From an uncultured Acidimicrobiales bacterium (GTDB lineage: Bacteria; Actinomycetota; Acidimicrobiia; Acidimicrobiales; CADCTF01), in the NCBI GenBank assembly GCA_902805655.1, contig CADCTF010000156.1:20564-84563 (forward strand): a stretch of 64,000 nt of DNA, read 5' to 3'. The notes under the pieces are model-generated. The model worked only from the letters and a program-made list of their open reading frames with translations, did not search any database and was not told where the DNA came from. The translations under genes were made by a program, and so were the position numbers. Below, piece after piece: positions 31,935 to 39,543 of this stretch. Each line of letters starts with the position of its first letter. The stretch's first letter is position 1.

Positions 31935-34912
31935 GCGACGCGACCGACTCGAGCGGCTCCACCGTGACTGCACCCCCCGCGCCGAAGCGGCCGAAGAAGT
32001 CGATCGGCGAACGCCTGCAGGCGGCCCGCCCCTCGGCGATCACGCGAGGCGCTCCGGTGTACCCCCTCGTGGTGCTCTTCGGCCTCAACGCGGTGGACGA
32101 GCTCGACCGCACCGCCGGCACCATCCTGCTCCCCGAGATCCGGGACCACTTCGGGCTCGACATCCAGGGCATCCTCACGCTGACCTCGATCGTCGGCTTC
32201 TTCGTCCTCTTCCTCGAGATCCCGCTGGCGCACTTGGCCGACCGCCGGGCCCGCACGCGCATCGCCGCCGGTGGCGCCGCGGCGTGGGGCCTGTTCTCGG
32301 CCCTCACCGGCCTGGCCTCGAACATCTGGGTGTTCGGCGCCGCCCGCGGCGGCGCCAACCTCGGCCGGGCCGTCAACGGAGCGACCCACCGACCGCTGCT
32401 GTCCGACTACTACGACATCGACGCCCGGCCCGGGGTGTTCGCCTTCCACAGCGCGGCCAACTCGGTCGGTCAGATCTTCGGACCGCTGATTGCCGGCTAC
32501 CTGGCGCTCTGGTACGGCTGGCAGGTCCCCTTCCTCGTCTTCGCCTTCCCGACCTTCGTCTTCGTGCTCCTGGCCCTGCGACTGAAGGAGCCTGTGCGGG
32601 GAGCCCACGAACGCCGAGCCATGGGCGCCTCGGCCGAGACCCAGGGCACCGAAGAGGCTCCGGCGTCGATGGCCGAGGCCTGGCGCCTGCTCTGGCAGGT
32701 CCGCACCCTGCGTCGCATCTGGATCGCCACGCCGGTCATCAGCATCCCGCTGTACGCCCTCTCACCGCTGCTGACGCTCTTCTACGCCGACGAGCTGGGC
32801 CTCGACTCGGGTGAGCGCGCCCTCATCGCCGCCATCGGTGAGCCGTTCCAGCTGGTCGGCCTCATCCTCGGCATCCCGCTCGCCACCAGGCTGATGAGGA
32901 AGGACCCGGCCCTCCTCATCCGCTTCATCGCGGCCGCCGGCGTGCTGCAGGTCGTGTCGACCGTCCTGCTCGTCTTCACCCGGAACCTGCCCATGGTCAT
33001 CGCCATGCGCTGCGTCCTGTCCCTCGTCACCTCGTCCACGGCGCCGGCGCTGGCGGCGGCCACCGCCCTCATCGTCCCGCCCCGGGTGCGCTCGATGGGC
33101 TTCACCGTGGGCAGCGTGTTCGTCATCCCCACGCTGCTGGTGGGTCCGGTCATCGGTGGCCTGGCCGACGATCTCGGCCTGCAGCGGGCGATCATCATGT
33201 TGTGCCCGATGATCCTGATCGGCGTCTACATGATCAGCACGGCCGGAGCGTTCATCGCTTCGGACATCTCGAAGGTGCGCACGTCGAGCCTGGCCATGTC
33301 GGAGGTGCGGGCCTCTCGCAACCGAGGTGAGACGAAGCTGCTCCTCGTCAAGGACCTCGACGTGCACTACGACACCGTGCAGGTCCTCTTCGGCGTCAAC
33401 TTCGAGCTCGACGAAGGCGAGATCGTCGCCCTGCTGGGCACCAACGGGGCCGGCAAGTCGACGCTCCTCAAGGCCATCTCGGGGCTGGTCGAGGCCTCGG
33501 CCGGCGCAGTGGTCTTCGACGGTGTCGACATGACCTATGCGCCGCCCAACGAGGTGGTCAAGCGGGGCGTCATCCAGGTGCCCGGCGGCAAGGGCGTCTT
33601 CCCCGGGCTCACCGTCGGCGAGAACATGAAGCTCGCCGGTTGGCCGTACAAGAAGGACCCGGAGTACCTGAAGACCGCCACCGCGGAGGTGCTCGGCTAC
33701 TTCCCGGTGCTCGAGCACCGGTGGGACCAGGCGGCCGGCAACCTGTCGGGCGGCGAGCAGCAGATGCTCACCCTCGGCATGGCCTTCATCTCGAAGCCGC
33801 GCCTCCTGATGATCGACGAGCTCTCGCTGGGGCTGGCTCCGGTGGTGGTCGAGCAGCTGCTCGAGATCGTCCACGCCATCCAGGCCCGGGGCACCACCAT
33901 CATCCTCGTCGAGCAGTCGGTCAACGTGGCCCTCACCATGGCCGAGACCGCCTACTTCATGGAGAAGGGCGAGATCCGCTTCCACGGCCCGACGAGCGAG
34001 CTGCTCGAGCGCCCCGACGTCCTCCGGGCCGTGTTCCTCGAGGGGGCAGGTGCCATCGAGGGTTCGAAGGTGTCCGCCACTGCGGCCAAGCCGGCGCCGC
34101 GCACCGATGTCGCCGCCTCCGTCTTGCTGGAGGCCCGTGGTCTCACGCGCTCCTACGGCGGCGTCCGCGCCGTGAGCGACGTCTCCTTCAAGCTCGACGA
34201 AGGGTCCATCCTCGGCATCATCGGGCCGAACGGTGCAGGGAAGACCTCGCTGTTCGACATCATCTCCGGCTTCCTCACGCCGGACGCCGGAAGCCTGATC
34301 TTCGCCGGCCAGGACATCACCGACCTGGGCCCCGACCGGCGGGCGATGCTCGGCCTCGGCCGCTCGTTCCAGGATGCCCGCCTGTTCCCGGGCCTCACCG
34401 TCGCCGAGACCATCGCCCTGGCTCTGGAGCGCCAGGTCGAGGTGCGTGACCCACTGGCCACGGCGCTCGGGCTGCCGATGGTTCGCGACTCCGAGATCAA
34501 GGTCACCAAGCGGGTCGACGAGCTCATCGAGATGCTGGGCCTACAGGCCTACGCCGGCAAGTTCATCCACGAGCTGTCCACCGGCAGCCGACGCATCGTG
34601 GACATCTGCTGCGTGCTGGCCCACGAGCCCCGGGTGATCCTCTTCGACGAGCCGTCGTCGGGCATCGCCCAGCGGGAGACGGAGGCGTTGGGCCCGATGC
34701 TGCTGCGCATCAGGGAGGTCACCGGCGCCAGCATGTTGGTGATCGAGCACGACATGCCCCTCATCACCGCCGTGTCCGACGAGATCATGGCCCTCGACCT
34801 CGGCCAGTTCGTCACCCGGGGGCCGGCGGACGAGGTGCTGCACGATCCTCGGGTGGTGGCTTCCTACCTCGGCACCAACTCCGCTGCCATCGCCCGCTCC
34901 GGCACGACCTGA
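31931..34912 (+). CDS. Triple fusion: MFS permease - LivF-like ATPase - LivG-like ATPase
   Basis: A 993-residue protein with no stop or frameshift between three domains. Residues about 40-445 are a 12-helix MFS permease (motif A LAHLADRRARTRI between helices 2 and 3; second-half helices up to MILIGVYMISTAGAFIA). Residues about 470-705 are a LivF-like ATPase: GTNGAGKST, LSGGEQQML, LLMIDELSLGL. Residues about 731-980 are a LivG-like ATPase: GPNGAGKTS, RSFQDARLFPGLTV, LFDEPSSG; its signature is ELSTGSRRI, unlike the usual GQQR-type. The two ATPases are the missing partners of the adjacent LivH-LivM fusion, so the MFS part would ride on an ABC importer. Whether MFS moves the same ligand, exports a product or is only an anchor is unknown. 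ATGA overlap with the upstream gene. Confidence 0.92.
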   Translation: MSDATDSSGSTVTAPPAPKRPKKSIGERLQAARPSAITRGAPVYPLVVLFGLNAVDELDRTAGTILLPEIRDHFGLDIQGILTLTSIVGFFVLFLEIPLAHLADRRARTRIAAGGAAAWGLFSALTGLASNIWVFGAARGGANLGRAVNGATHRPLLSDYYDIDARPGVFAFHSAANSVGQIFGPLIAGYLALWYGWQVPFLVFAFPTFVFVLLALRLKEPVRGAHERRAMGASAETQGTEEAPASMAEAWRLLWQVRTLRRIWIATPVISIPLYALSPLLTLFYADELGLDSGERALIAAIGEPFQLVGLILGIPLATRLMRKDPALLIRFIAAAGVLQVVSTVLLVFTRNLPMVIAMRCVLSLVTSSTAPALAAATALIVPPRVRSMGFTVGSVFVIPTLLVGPVIGGLADDLGLQRAIIMLCPMILIGVYMISTAGAFIASDISKVRTSSLAMSEVRASRNRGETKLLLVKDLDVHYDTVQVLFGVNFELDEGEIVALLGTNGAGKSTLLKAISGLVEASAGAVVFDGVDMTYAPPNEVVKRGVIQVPGGKGVFPGLTVGENMKLAGWPYKKDPEYLKTATAEVLGYFPVLEHRWDQAAGNLSGGEQQMLTLGMAFISKPRLLMIDELSLGLAPVVVEQLLEIVHAIQARGTTIILVEQSVNVALTMAETAYFMEKGEIRFHGPTSELLERPDVLRAVFLEGAGAIEGSKVSATAAKPAPRTDVAASVLLEARGLTRSYGGVRAVSDVSFKLDEGSILGIIGPNGAGKTSLFDIISGFLTPDAGSLIFAGQDITDLGPDRRAMLGLGRSFQDARLFPGLTVAETIALALERQVEVRDPLATALGLPMVRDSEIKVTKRVDELIEMLGLQAYAGKFIHELSTGSRRIVDICCVLAHEPRVILFDEPSSGIAQRETEALGPMLLRIREVTGASMLVIEHDMPLITAVSDEIMALDLGQFVTRGPADEVLHDPRVVASYLGTNSAAIARSGTT

Positions 34913-34929
34913 CGATCCGTCCAGGCGCG

Positions 34930-34942
34930 ATAGCGCTATTAT
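34930..34942 (+). promoter_or_regulatory. Palindrome and -10 box of leaderless TetR gene
   Basis: ATAGCGCTAT (34930-34939) is a perfect 10-bp palindrome overlapping the -10 box TATTAT (34937-34942), which ends 6 nt before the GTG at 34949. Binding of the TetR protein here would block its own promoter; autoregulation is inference. Confidence 0.6.
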
Positions 34943-34948
34943 CGAAAG

Positions 34949-35665
34949 GTGACCGCGCCTGTGTCTGCCGTCGAGCGAAGCGCCGACGGTCGCGTCTCGA
35001 CGCGGGAGCGACTGCTCGAGGCGGCGATGGAGGTGTTCTGGGAGCGGGGCTACGAGCGAGCCGGCGTCCAGGAGATCGCCAGGCGCGCCGGCCTCACCAC
35101 CGGGGCGATCTACGGCAACTTCCGGGGCAAGGCCGACCTGCTCTTCGGCGCCATCGGGGCTCGCGCCCACTTCGAGATCGACCAGCTCTTCCGTTCCCCG
35201 AGCGAGCGCGGCGGCGAGATCCTCGCCGACCTCGGCGTGCACCTCCTCGACCGGGAGTGCGACCCCAAGGCAGGGCTGCTCGTAGAGGCGTTCGTCGCGG
35301 CTCGCCGTGACCCCGACCTCGCCGAGCTGGTGAGGGGCATGATCGACGAGCAGGCGGACGGCATCGGAGCGCTCGTCGACCGGGCTCGCCTCGAAGGTGA
35401 CGTCAGCGGCACCGTCGATCGCGATGCGGTCGTGCGGTTCTCCCTGGTCCTGGCCCTCGGCTCGCTGCTGTTCAACGAGCTCGGCATCCAGGCCCCGGCC
35501 GCCGACCAGTGGTCGGCCCTGATCCGCCGCTTCGTCGACAGCCTGGCTGTGGACGCGCCGGCGGACGTCCGGTCGACCGAAGCAAACGACGTGGAGCCCG
35601 GCGACCTCGCCGGCTCCGAGACCTCGGGCGGCACCGCCGCCCGACAGGAGGGAACACCACGATGA
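34949..35665 (+). CDS. TetR-family transcriptional regulator
   Basis: A 238-residue TetR regulator. The helix-turn-helix is RERLLEAAMEVFWERGYERAGVQEIARRAGLTTGAIYGNFRGKADLL at residues about 18-66; the C-terminal ligand domain is helical with no recognisable ligand signature, followed by an acidic, glycine-rich tail (about 205-238). GTG start with a leaderless -10 box under a palindrome. Its stop overlaps the ATG of the ferritin-like gene (ATGA), so the two are co-expressed. Lying directly after the transport operon, it may control that operon too, but no copy of its palindrome was found before the transporter genes. Confidence 0.92.
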   Translation: MTAPVSAVERSADGRVSTRERLLEAAMEVFWERGYERAGVQEIARRAGLTTGAIYGNFRGKADLLFGAIGARAHFEIDQLFRSPSERGGEILADLGVHLLDRECDPKAGLLVEAFVAARRDPDLAELVRGMIDEQADGIGALVDRARLEGDVSGTVDRDAVVRFSLVLALGSLLFNELGIQAPAADQWSALIRRFVDSLAVDAPADVRSTEANDVEPGDLAGSETSGGTAARQEGTPR

Positions 35666-36501
35666 AGAAGATGCTGCCGGTCGAGGAGCTTGCTCGCGAC
35701 GGAAGGTTCTGGCGGACCCGGTTCGAGGAGCAGTTCAACGACCCGCGCACGGGCGCCCAGAAGATGCGGGGTACCTATGAGCGGCCGGAGAAGTTCTCGC
35801 CGGAGCAGCGCAACGCGCCCCAGGCCGCCAGCTCGCTGATGCACGGCATCTTCATGGGCGAGATCCAGGCTCTCGAGGGAGCCGGCCGCACGTGCTTCGA
35901 CTTCGACACGGGCAACGGTGACGACCAGGCGCCCTTCGAGTTCAAGCTGGCCATGGCCCGCCAGTGCTGGGACGAGAGCCGCCACGTGGAGATCTCCATC
36001 AAGCTCACCGAGTGGATGGGCACCGAGATCGGCGAGTTCGCCGAGAACACCTTCCTCTACGAGGCCGCCTGCAACCCGGACCCGGTGATGCGGATCACGG
36101 GCGTGAACCGTGCGCTCGAGGGCCTCGCCATCGACATCTTCAGCACCATGAAGACCTTCGGCGAGCAGTGCGGCGACCCGGTGATGGAGTTCTGCGAGGA
36201 CTGGATGCTCGCCGACGAGGTCACCCACGTGAAGATGGGCTCCGACTGGCTCCGCAAGCTCACGGCCGGCAACCCCGAGCGCTTGAACCGGGCGCTCGAG
36301 TTCCAACGGGTGGTCGACAAGCTGTTCTCCCTCGGCGGCTTCCGGTCCGACAAGGACGAGAGCCCGGTCAAGCTCGCGCGCCGCTTCCGCGAGCTGGCCG
36401 GCTTCACCGACACCGAGATCAAGGAGATCGCGGACGTGGCCGCCGAGGCCGCAGACGAGCGGATCGCCGCCATGTCGGGACAGACCCCCGCGCCGGCCTG
36501 A
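35662..36501 (+). CDS. Ferritin-like diiron protein, DUF455-like
   Basis: A 279-residue four-helix-bundle protein. Iron-ligand motifs are spread as in diiron carboxylate proteins: GEIQALEGAGR (about 70), DESRHVE (ExxH, about 105), NRALEGLAID (Glu, about 150) and ADEVTHVKMGSDW (ExxH, about 190). The last pattern resembles the DUF455 family. It could be an oxygen-activating oxidase or an iron-handling protein; sequence alone does not decide. It overlaps the TetR gene upstream (ATGA) and the next gene downstream (TGATG), giving a three-gene operon with AGGAGGG before its own ATG. Confidence 0.8.
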   Translation: MKKMLPVEELARDGRFWRTRFEEQFNDPRTGAQKMRGTYERPEKFSPEQRNAPQAASSLMHGIFMGEIQALEGAGRTCFDFDTGNGDDQAPFEFKLAMARQCWDESRHVEISIKLTEWMGTEIGEFAENTFLYEAACNPDPVMRITGVNRALEGLAIDIFSTMKTFGEQCGDPVMEFCEDWMLADEVTHVKMGSDWLRKLTAGNPERLNRALEFQRVVDKLFSLGGFRSDKDESPVKLARRFRELAGFTDTEIKEIADVAAEAADERIAAMSGQTPAPA

Positions 36502-37067
36502 TGGCCCAGGTCACCGTCACACCCGAGACGTTCGAGCTGATCGCCTTCGACTCCACCGAGATCGCCCGCATCGCCGGTGAGGTGGCCGATGCGGTCGGCC
36601 TCGAGCCGGGCGTGCGGGTCGAGGTGGTGGTCGACGAGGCCATGCTCGTCGCTCGATCCGTCACCACGCTCGCCGGCGGGAACATCCGGATCGAGGCCAC
36701 TGGCGGGGCCTTCGAGAGCCTCCGCCAGCCGCGGACCTTCGATGAGGAGCGGTGTCGGACCGTGCTCGGTCACACGCTGATGCGAGCGCACGACCGGCTC
36801 GATCCCAAGTTCGGGGCCGCCCCGGAGGACGTGGATCTGTCGGTCGACCTCGAGGCGGCGTGGGCCACCTACGTCGAGGGCAGGCTCGACCGGCTCGGCG
36901 TCGTGCGCGGGCGTCCGACTCGGCGGGTGTACCAGTTCCGCGTACGGCACGGGTTCAGTGACGTGGTGGATGCGGTGTTCGACCGACTCTGGAGCAGCAC
37001 CGACCTCTCCTTCGAGGACATCTCCCGCCTGTCAGCCGAAGCGGCGGGGTCGGCCGTCTCGGCCTGA
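36501..37067 (+). CDS. Hypothetical protein of the TetR-ferritin operon
   Basis: A 188-residue soluble protein I do not recognise. Its ATG shares a base with the stop codon of the ferritin-like gene (TGATG), so it is translationally coupled and probably works with it. The first 65 residues read like two strands and a helix (TPETFELIAFDSTEIARIAGEVADAVGL, then VRVEVVVDEAML); residues about 80-130 contain LGHTLMRAHDRLDPKFG and WATYVEGRLDRLGVVRGRP, with a few His/Asp/Glu residues that could bind metal. No membrane segment. Confidence 0.75.
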   Translation: MAQVTVTPETFELIAFDSTEIARIAGEVADAVGLEPGVRVEVVVDEAMLVARSVTTLAGGNIRIEATGGAFESLRQPRTFDEERCRTVLGHTLMRAHDRLDPKFGAAPEDVDLSVDLEAAWATYVEGRLDRLGVVRGRPTRRVYQFRVRHGFSDVVDAVFDRLWSSTDLSFEDISRLSAEAAGSAVSA

Positions 37068-37085
37068 GGCTTCGGCCGCCGAGGC

Positions 37086-38135
37086 TCAGGCGGCGCTCTC
37101 GCCGTCGTCGAGTGCTTCGTCGCTCAGCAGGGACAGCACGGCCTCCTCGATGGGGCCGTGCGTCGACAGACCGCCCACACCCCAGTCCGACTCGAGGGAT
37201 GCCAGCGCGCCGAGGATCGTGGCCTGCGCGGTGAAGCGGTCGATGATGCGCGGGTCGACGTAGGAGGAGCGGGCCACCGCCGGCGTGTTGCCGAGGTAGT
37301 CCGACACCTCCTTCATGGCCCGGGCCACGGCGCGCTTGCGACCGGTCTCGGACTTGGCGACGCTGCTCGAGACGGCCAGGGCCACGGCGGCAAGGACGGT
37401 TGCGCTCCACGTCCTGAAGTCCTTGGCCGAGAAGTCTCCACCGGTGATGCTCTTGATGTAGGCGTTGATGTCGGACGACTTCACGTCCACCTTGCGGTTG
37501 CCGACGCGGTACCAGAGCAGCTCGGGCCCCGTGCCCTTGGCCGCCTTGAGCTCGCGGACGACGGCCAGCACCAACGGGTCGGCCACGGACTGGATGCGGC
37601 GCTTCCCGGACTTGGCGATGTAGTCGAAGGTGATCACGTCGCCCTTGATCTTCACGTGGTGCTTCCGCATGGTGGCCAGGCCGAACGTCTCGTTCTCCTC
37701 GGCGTAGCCCTCGCTGCCGATGCGGAAGAAGCCGAGGTCGAGCAGCCGGACGGCACAAGCCAGCACTCGTTCGCGAGTGAGGCCGGTGCCGGCAAGGTGC
37801 TCCAGCGTTTGGGCCCGTATCAGCGGGATGGCCCGGGCGAAGTCCAGCATGTGGTCGAACTTCTCCCGGTCCCTCCGCTCCCGCCACTGGTCGTGGTAGC
37901 GGTACTGGCGGCGCCCCCTGGCGTCGAGGCCGGTGGCCTGGATGTGGCCCATCTCGTGCTGGCAGATCCACACGTCGGTCCATGCCGGTGGGATGGCGAG
38001 CGCCCGGATGCGGGCCAGGGTCGCAGGGTCGCAGACCCGGTTGCCGTTGCCGTCGACGTAGGTGAACCCGCGACCCACGCGCTTGCGGCGGATGCCGGGC
38101 GACGAGCAGTCGACACGCCGGAGCCGGGGCGCCAC
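37086..38135 (-). CDS. DNA topoisomerase IB (poxvirus/bacterial type)
   Basis: A 349-residue type IB topoisomerase that relaxes supercoils by transient 3'-phosphotyrosyl nicking. The N-terminal domain has GFTYVDGNGNRVCDPATLARIRALAIPPAWTDVWI and RGRRQYRYHDQWRE; the catalytic domain has RIGSEGYAEENETFGLATMRKHHV, KSGKRRI, DFSAKDFRTW and the tyrosine in ARSSYVDPRIIDRF. All key residues of the family (Arg, Lys, Arg, His-equivalent, Tyr) appear present. Start GTG lies only 2 nt after the stop of the haem-oxygenase-like oxidase gene, so both are in one operon, an unexpected pairing. Confidence 0.95.
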   Translation of the reverse strand: MAPRLRRVDCSSPGIRRKRVGRGFTYVDGNGNRVCDPATLARIRALAIPPAWTDVWICQHEMGHIQATGLDARGRRQYRYHDQWRERRDREKFDHMLDFARAIPLIRAQTLEHLAGTGLTRERVLACAVRLLDLGFFRIGSEGYAEENETFGLATMRKHHVKIKGDVITFDYIAKSGKRRIQSVADPLVLAVVRELKAAKGTGPELLWYRVGNRKVDVKSSDINAYIKSITGGDFSAKDFRTWSATVLAAVALAVSSSVAKSETGRKRAVARAMKEVSDYLGNTPAVARSSYVDPRIIDRFTAQATILGALASLESDWGVGGLSTHGPIEEAVLSLLSDEALDDGESAA

Positions 38136-38137
38136 GG

Positions 38138-39202
38138 TCAGGCGCCGGCGAGCGCGGCCGACCCGAGCTGGAGCCGGGGGACCGACTCCGAGAGGGACGT
38201 TTCACCGCGGTTCCAGGCGTCGACCAGGTGGCGCGCGAAACGCTCCTCCACCGCCATGATGGCCCGCGCCCCGAAGAGGATGTCCCCGGCGCGGCGCGGC
38301 TCCGTGTTGGCGAAACCGACTGCGAGGTCGTGCTCGGCGATCTTCTCGTGCACCGCGTCGGCGAGCACGTGCACGTCGTAGAAGCCGGTGGCGTCCGTGC
38401 CGTAGCCCAACCGCCGCAGGGCCTGTGCGTAGCGGCCCATCGGCACCACGGAGGCCATCTCGAAGATGGCCAGGTGCCCCACCAGCGCACCCCGCCAGCG
38501 GCGGTGGAGCCCGAACAGGGAGACCAGGTTCACCGTGGCCAGCGTGACGCCCGGGATGCGGTCGAGGTACGCCCCGTAGGTCGCGTCCAGCCCGAGGGCG
38601 ACCATGGTCATGGCGAACCGCGTGGCGTGCACCTCGTCGGGTTCGCCGTTGCCGTACTCGTCGGCCTGGATCTTCACGAGGGCAGCCTTCGGCGAGCCGT
38701 AGAGGCGTGGGATGGCCCAGGTGTGCGGATCGGCCTCCTTCAGCTGGTAGGCCGAGCGGTGGATCGCGAACTCGCGGAGCTGGCGCAGAGAGCCGCGGCT
38801 GGCCATGAACGACGAGAGTGACGGGCCGGTGCCGCTCGCCAAGGTCTCGTGCAACGCGGCACCGACGGCATCAGGCGCGATGGCGCGGCTGGGCCCGATG
38901 TCGTCGACGAGCGCATCCAGGAACCGCTGCTCGAGCGAGCTCCGAAGGGCCAGCACCGACGGGTGCCACTCCCAGGCGTCGTCGACATCGCAGAACGACC
39001 GGTAGTGCAGCTCGTAGCACGTGTACAGAGCGAGGTGCAGGTCGTCGCCCACGAGAGGATCCTCCGCGTCGAGCGACTCGAGGCCGTCGACGCGGAGATG
39101 GTGCGGCGGACGTCGCAGGCCCTGGATCAGCTGGTCGCTGACCGGTCCGCGAGCGGTTGGGAGCGAGATGTCGGCGCCGGCCTCGCCTCCCTGCCTCGTC
39201 AC
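38138..39202 (-). CDS. Haem-oxygenase-like diiron oxidase (iron-containing redox enzyme family)
   Basis: A 354-residue protein of the iron-containing redox enzyme group, which shares the haem-oxygenase helical fold and binds two irons. Probable ligand motifs are CYELHYRSF (about 62-70), QADEYGNGEPDEVHATRFA (about 190-207) and FYDVHVLADAVHEKIAEHD (about 300-318). Enzymes of this fold carry out N-oxygenation or C-C cleavage in natural product pathways, but here the surroundings (small conserved protein before, topoisomerase IB after) give no pathway. The ATG overlaps the stop codon of the small gene (ATGA). Confidence 0.82.
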   Translation of the reverse strand: MTRQGGEAGADISLPTARGPVSDQLIQGLRRPPHHLRVDGLESLDAEDPLVGDDLHLALYTCYELHYRSFCDVDDAWEWHPSVLALRSSLEQRFLDALVDDIGPSRAIAPDAVGAALHETLASGTGPSLSSFMASRGSLRQLREFAIHRSAYQLKEADPHTWAIPRLYGSPKAALVKIQADEYGNGEPDEVHATRFAMTMVALGLDATYGAYLDRIPGVTLATVNLVSLFGLHRRWRGALVGHLAIFEMASVVPMGRYAQALRRLGYGTDATGFYDVHVLADAVHEKIAEHDLAVGFANTEPRRAGDILFGARAIMAVEERFARHLVDAWNRGETSLSESVPRLQLGSAALAGA

Positions 39203-39426
39203 GCGATTCGGCCTTCACCCTTCAGGTTGGCACCGCGCTCGGTGGCCTCCCGCTCCGCTGCAGCCACCGCCGGGTTCACGTTGTTCTTCTCCGCGGCCGC
39301 TTCTTCCTCCGGCGTGGGCATGGGCCCAGCGTCGGCCGGCATGGTCGCTTCGTGGCGCTCGGCCGCACGTGTCTCCTGGCTGACCCGGGTCTTGTCCGGA
39401 CCTGCAGTGCTGGGGGAATCGCTCAC
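39199..39426 (-). CDS. Small conserved charged protein
   Basis: A 75-residue, highly charged, cysteine-free protein from GTG 39426, with GAGGAG 9 nt upstream (an ATG at 39435 sits directly on the ribosome binding site, so is unlikely). It is probably disordered; the C-terminal NNVNPAVAAAEREATERGANLKGEGRI resembles a recurrent ending (ERGAxxKGEGRI) of small actinobacterial and proteobacterial proteins of unknown role. Its stop overlaps the start of the haem-oxygenase-like oxidase gene, and topoisomerase IB follows, so it heads a three-gene operon. Confidence 0.75.
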   Translation of the reverse strand: MSDSPSTAGPDKTRVSQETRAAERHEATMPADAGPMPTPEEEAAAEKNNVNPAVAAAEREATERGANLKGEGRIA

Positions 39427-39543
39427 GTGGTGCATCTCCTCGAGATCGTGTTGTGGTGCAGTCGACCGAAAACGGCCATCTGGCTCTTCCCCTACGGGCC
39501 TGACGAGAAACTGCCGGGGAGCCGGCCCGAGCCTGGCCGCGGG

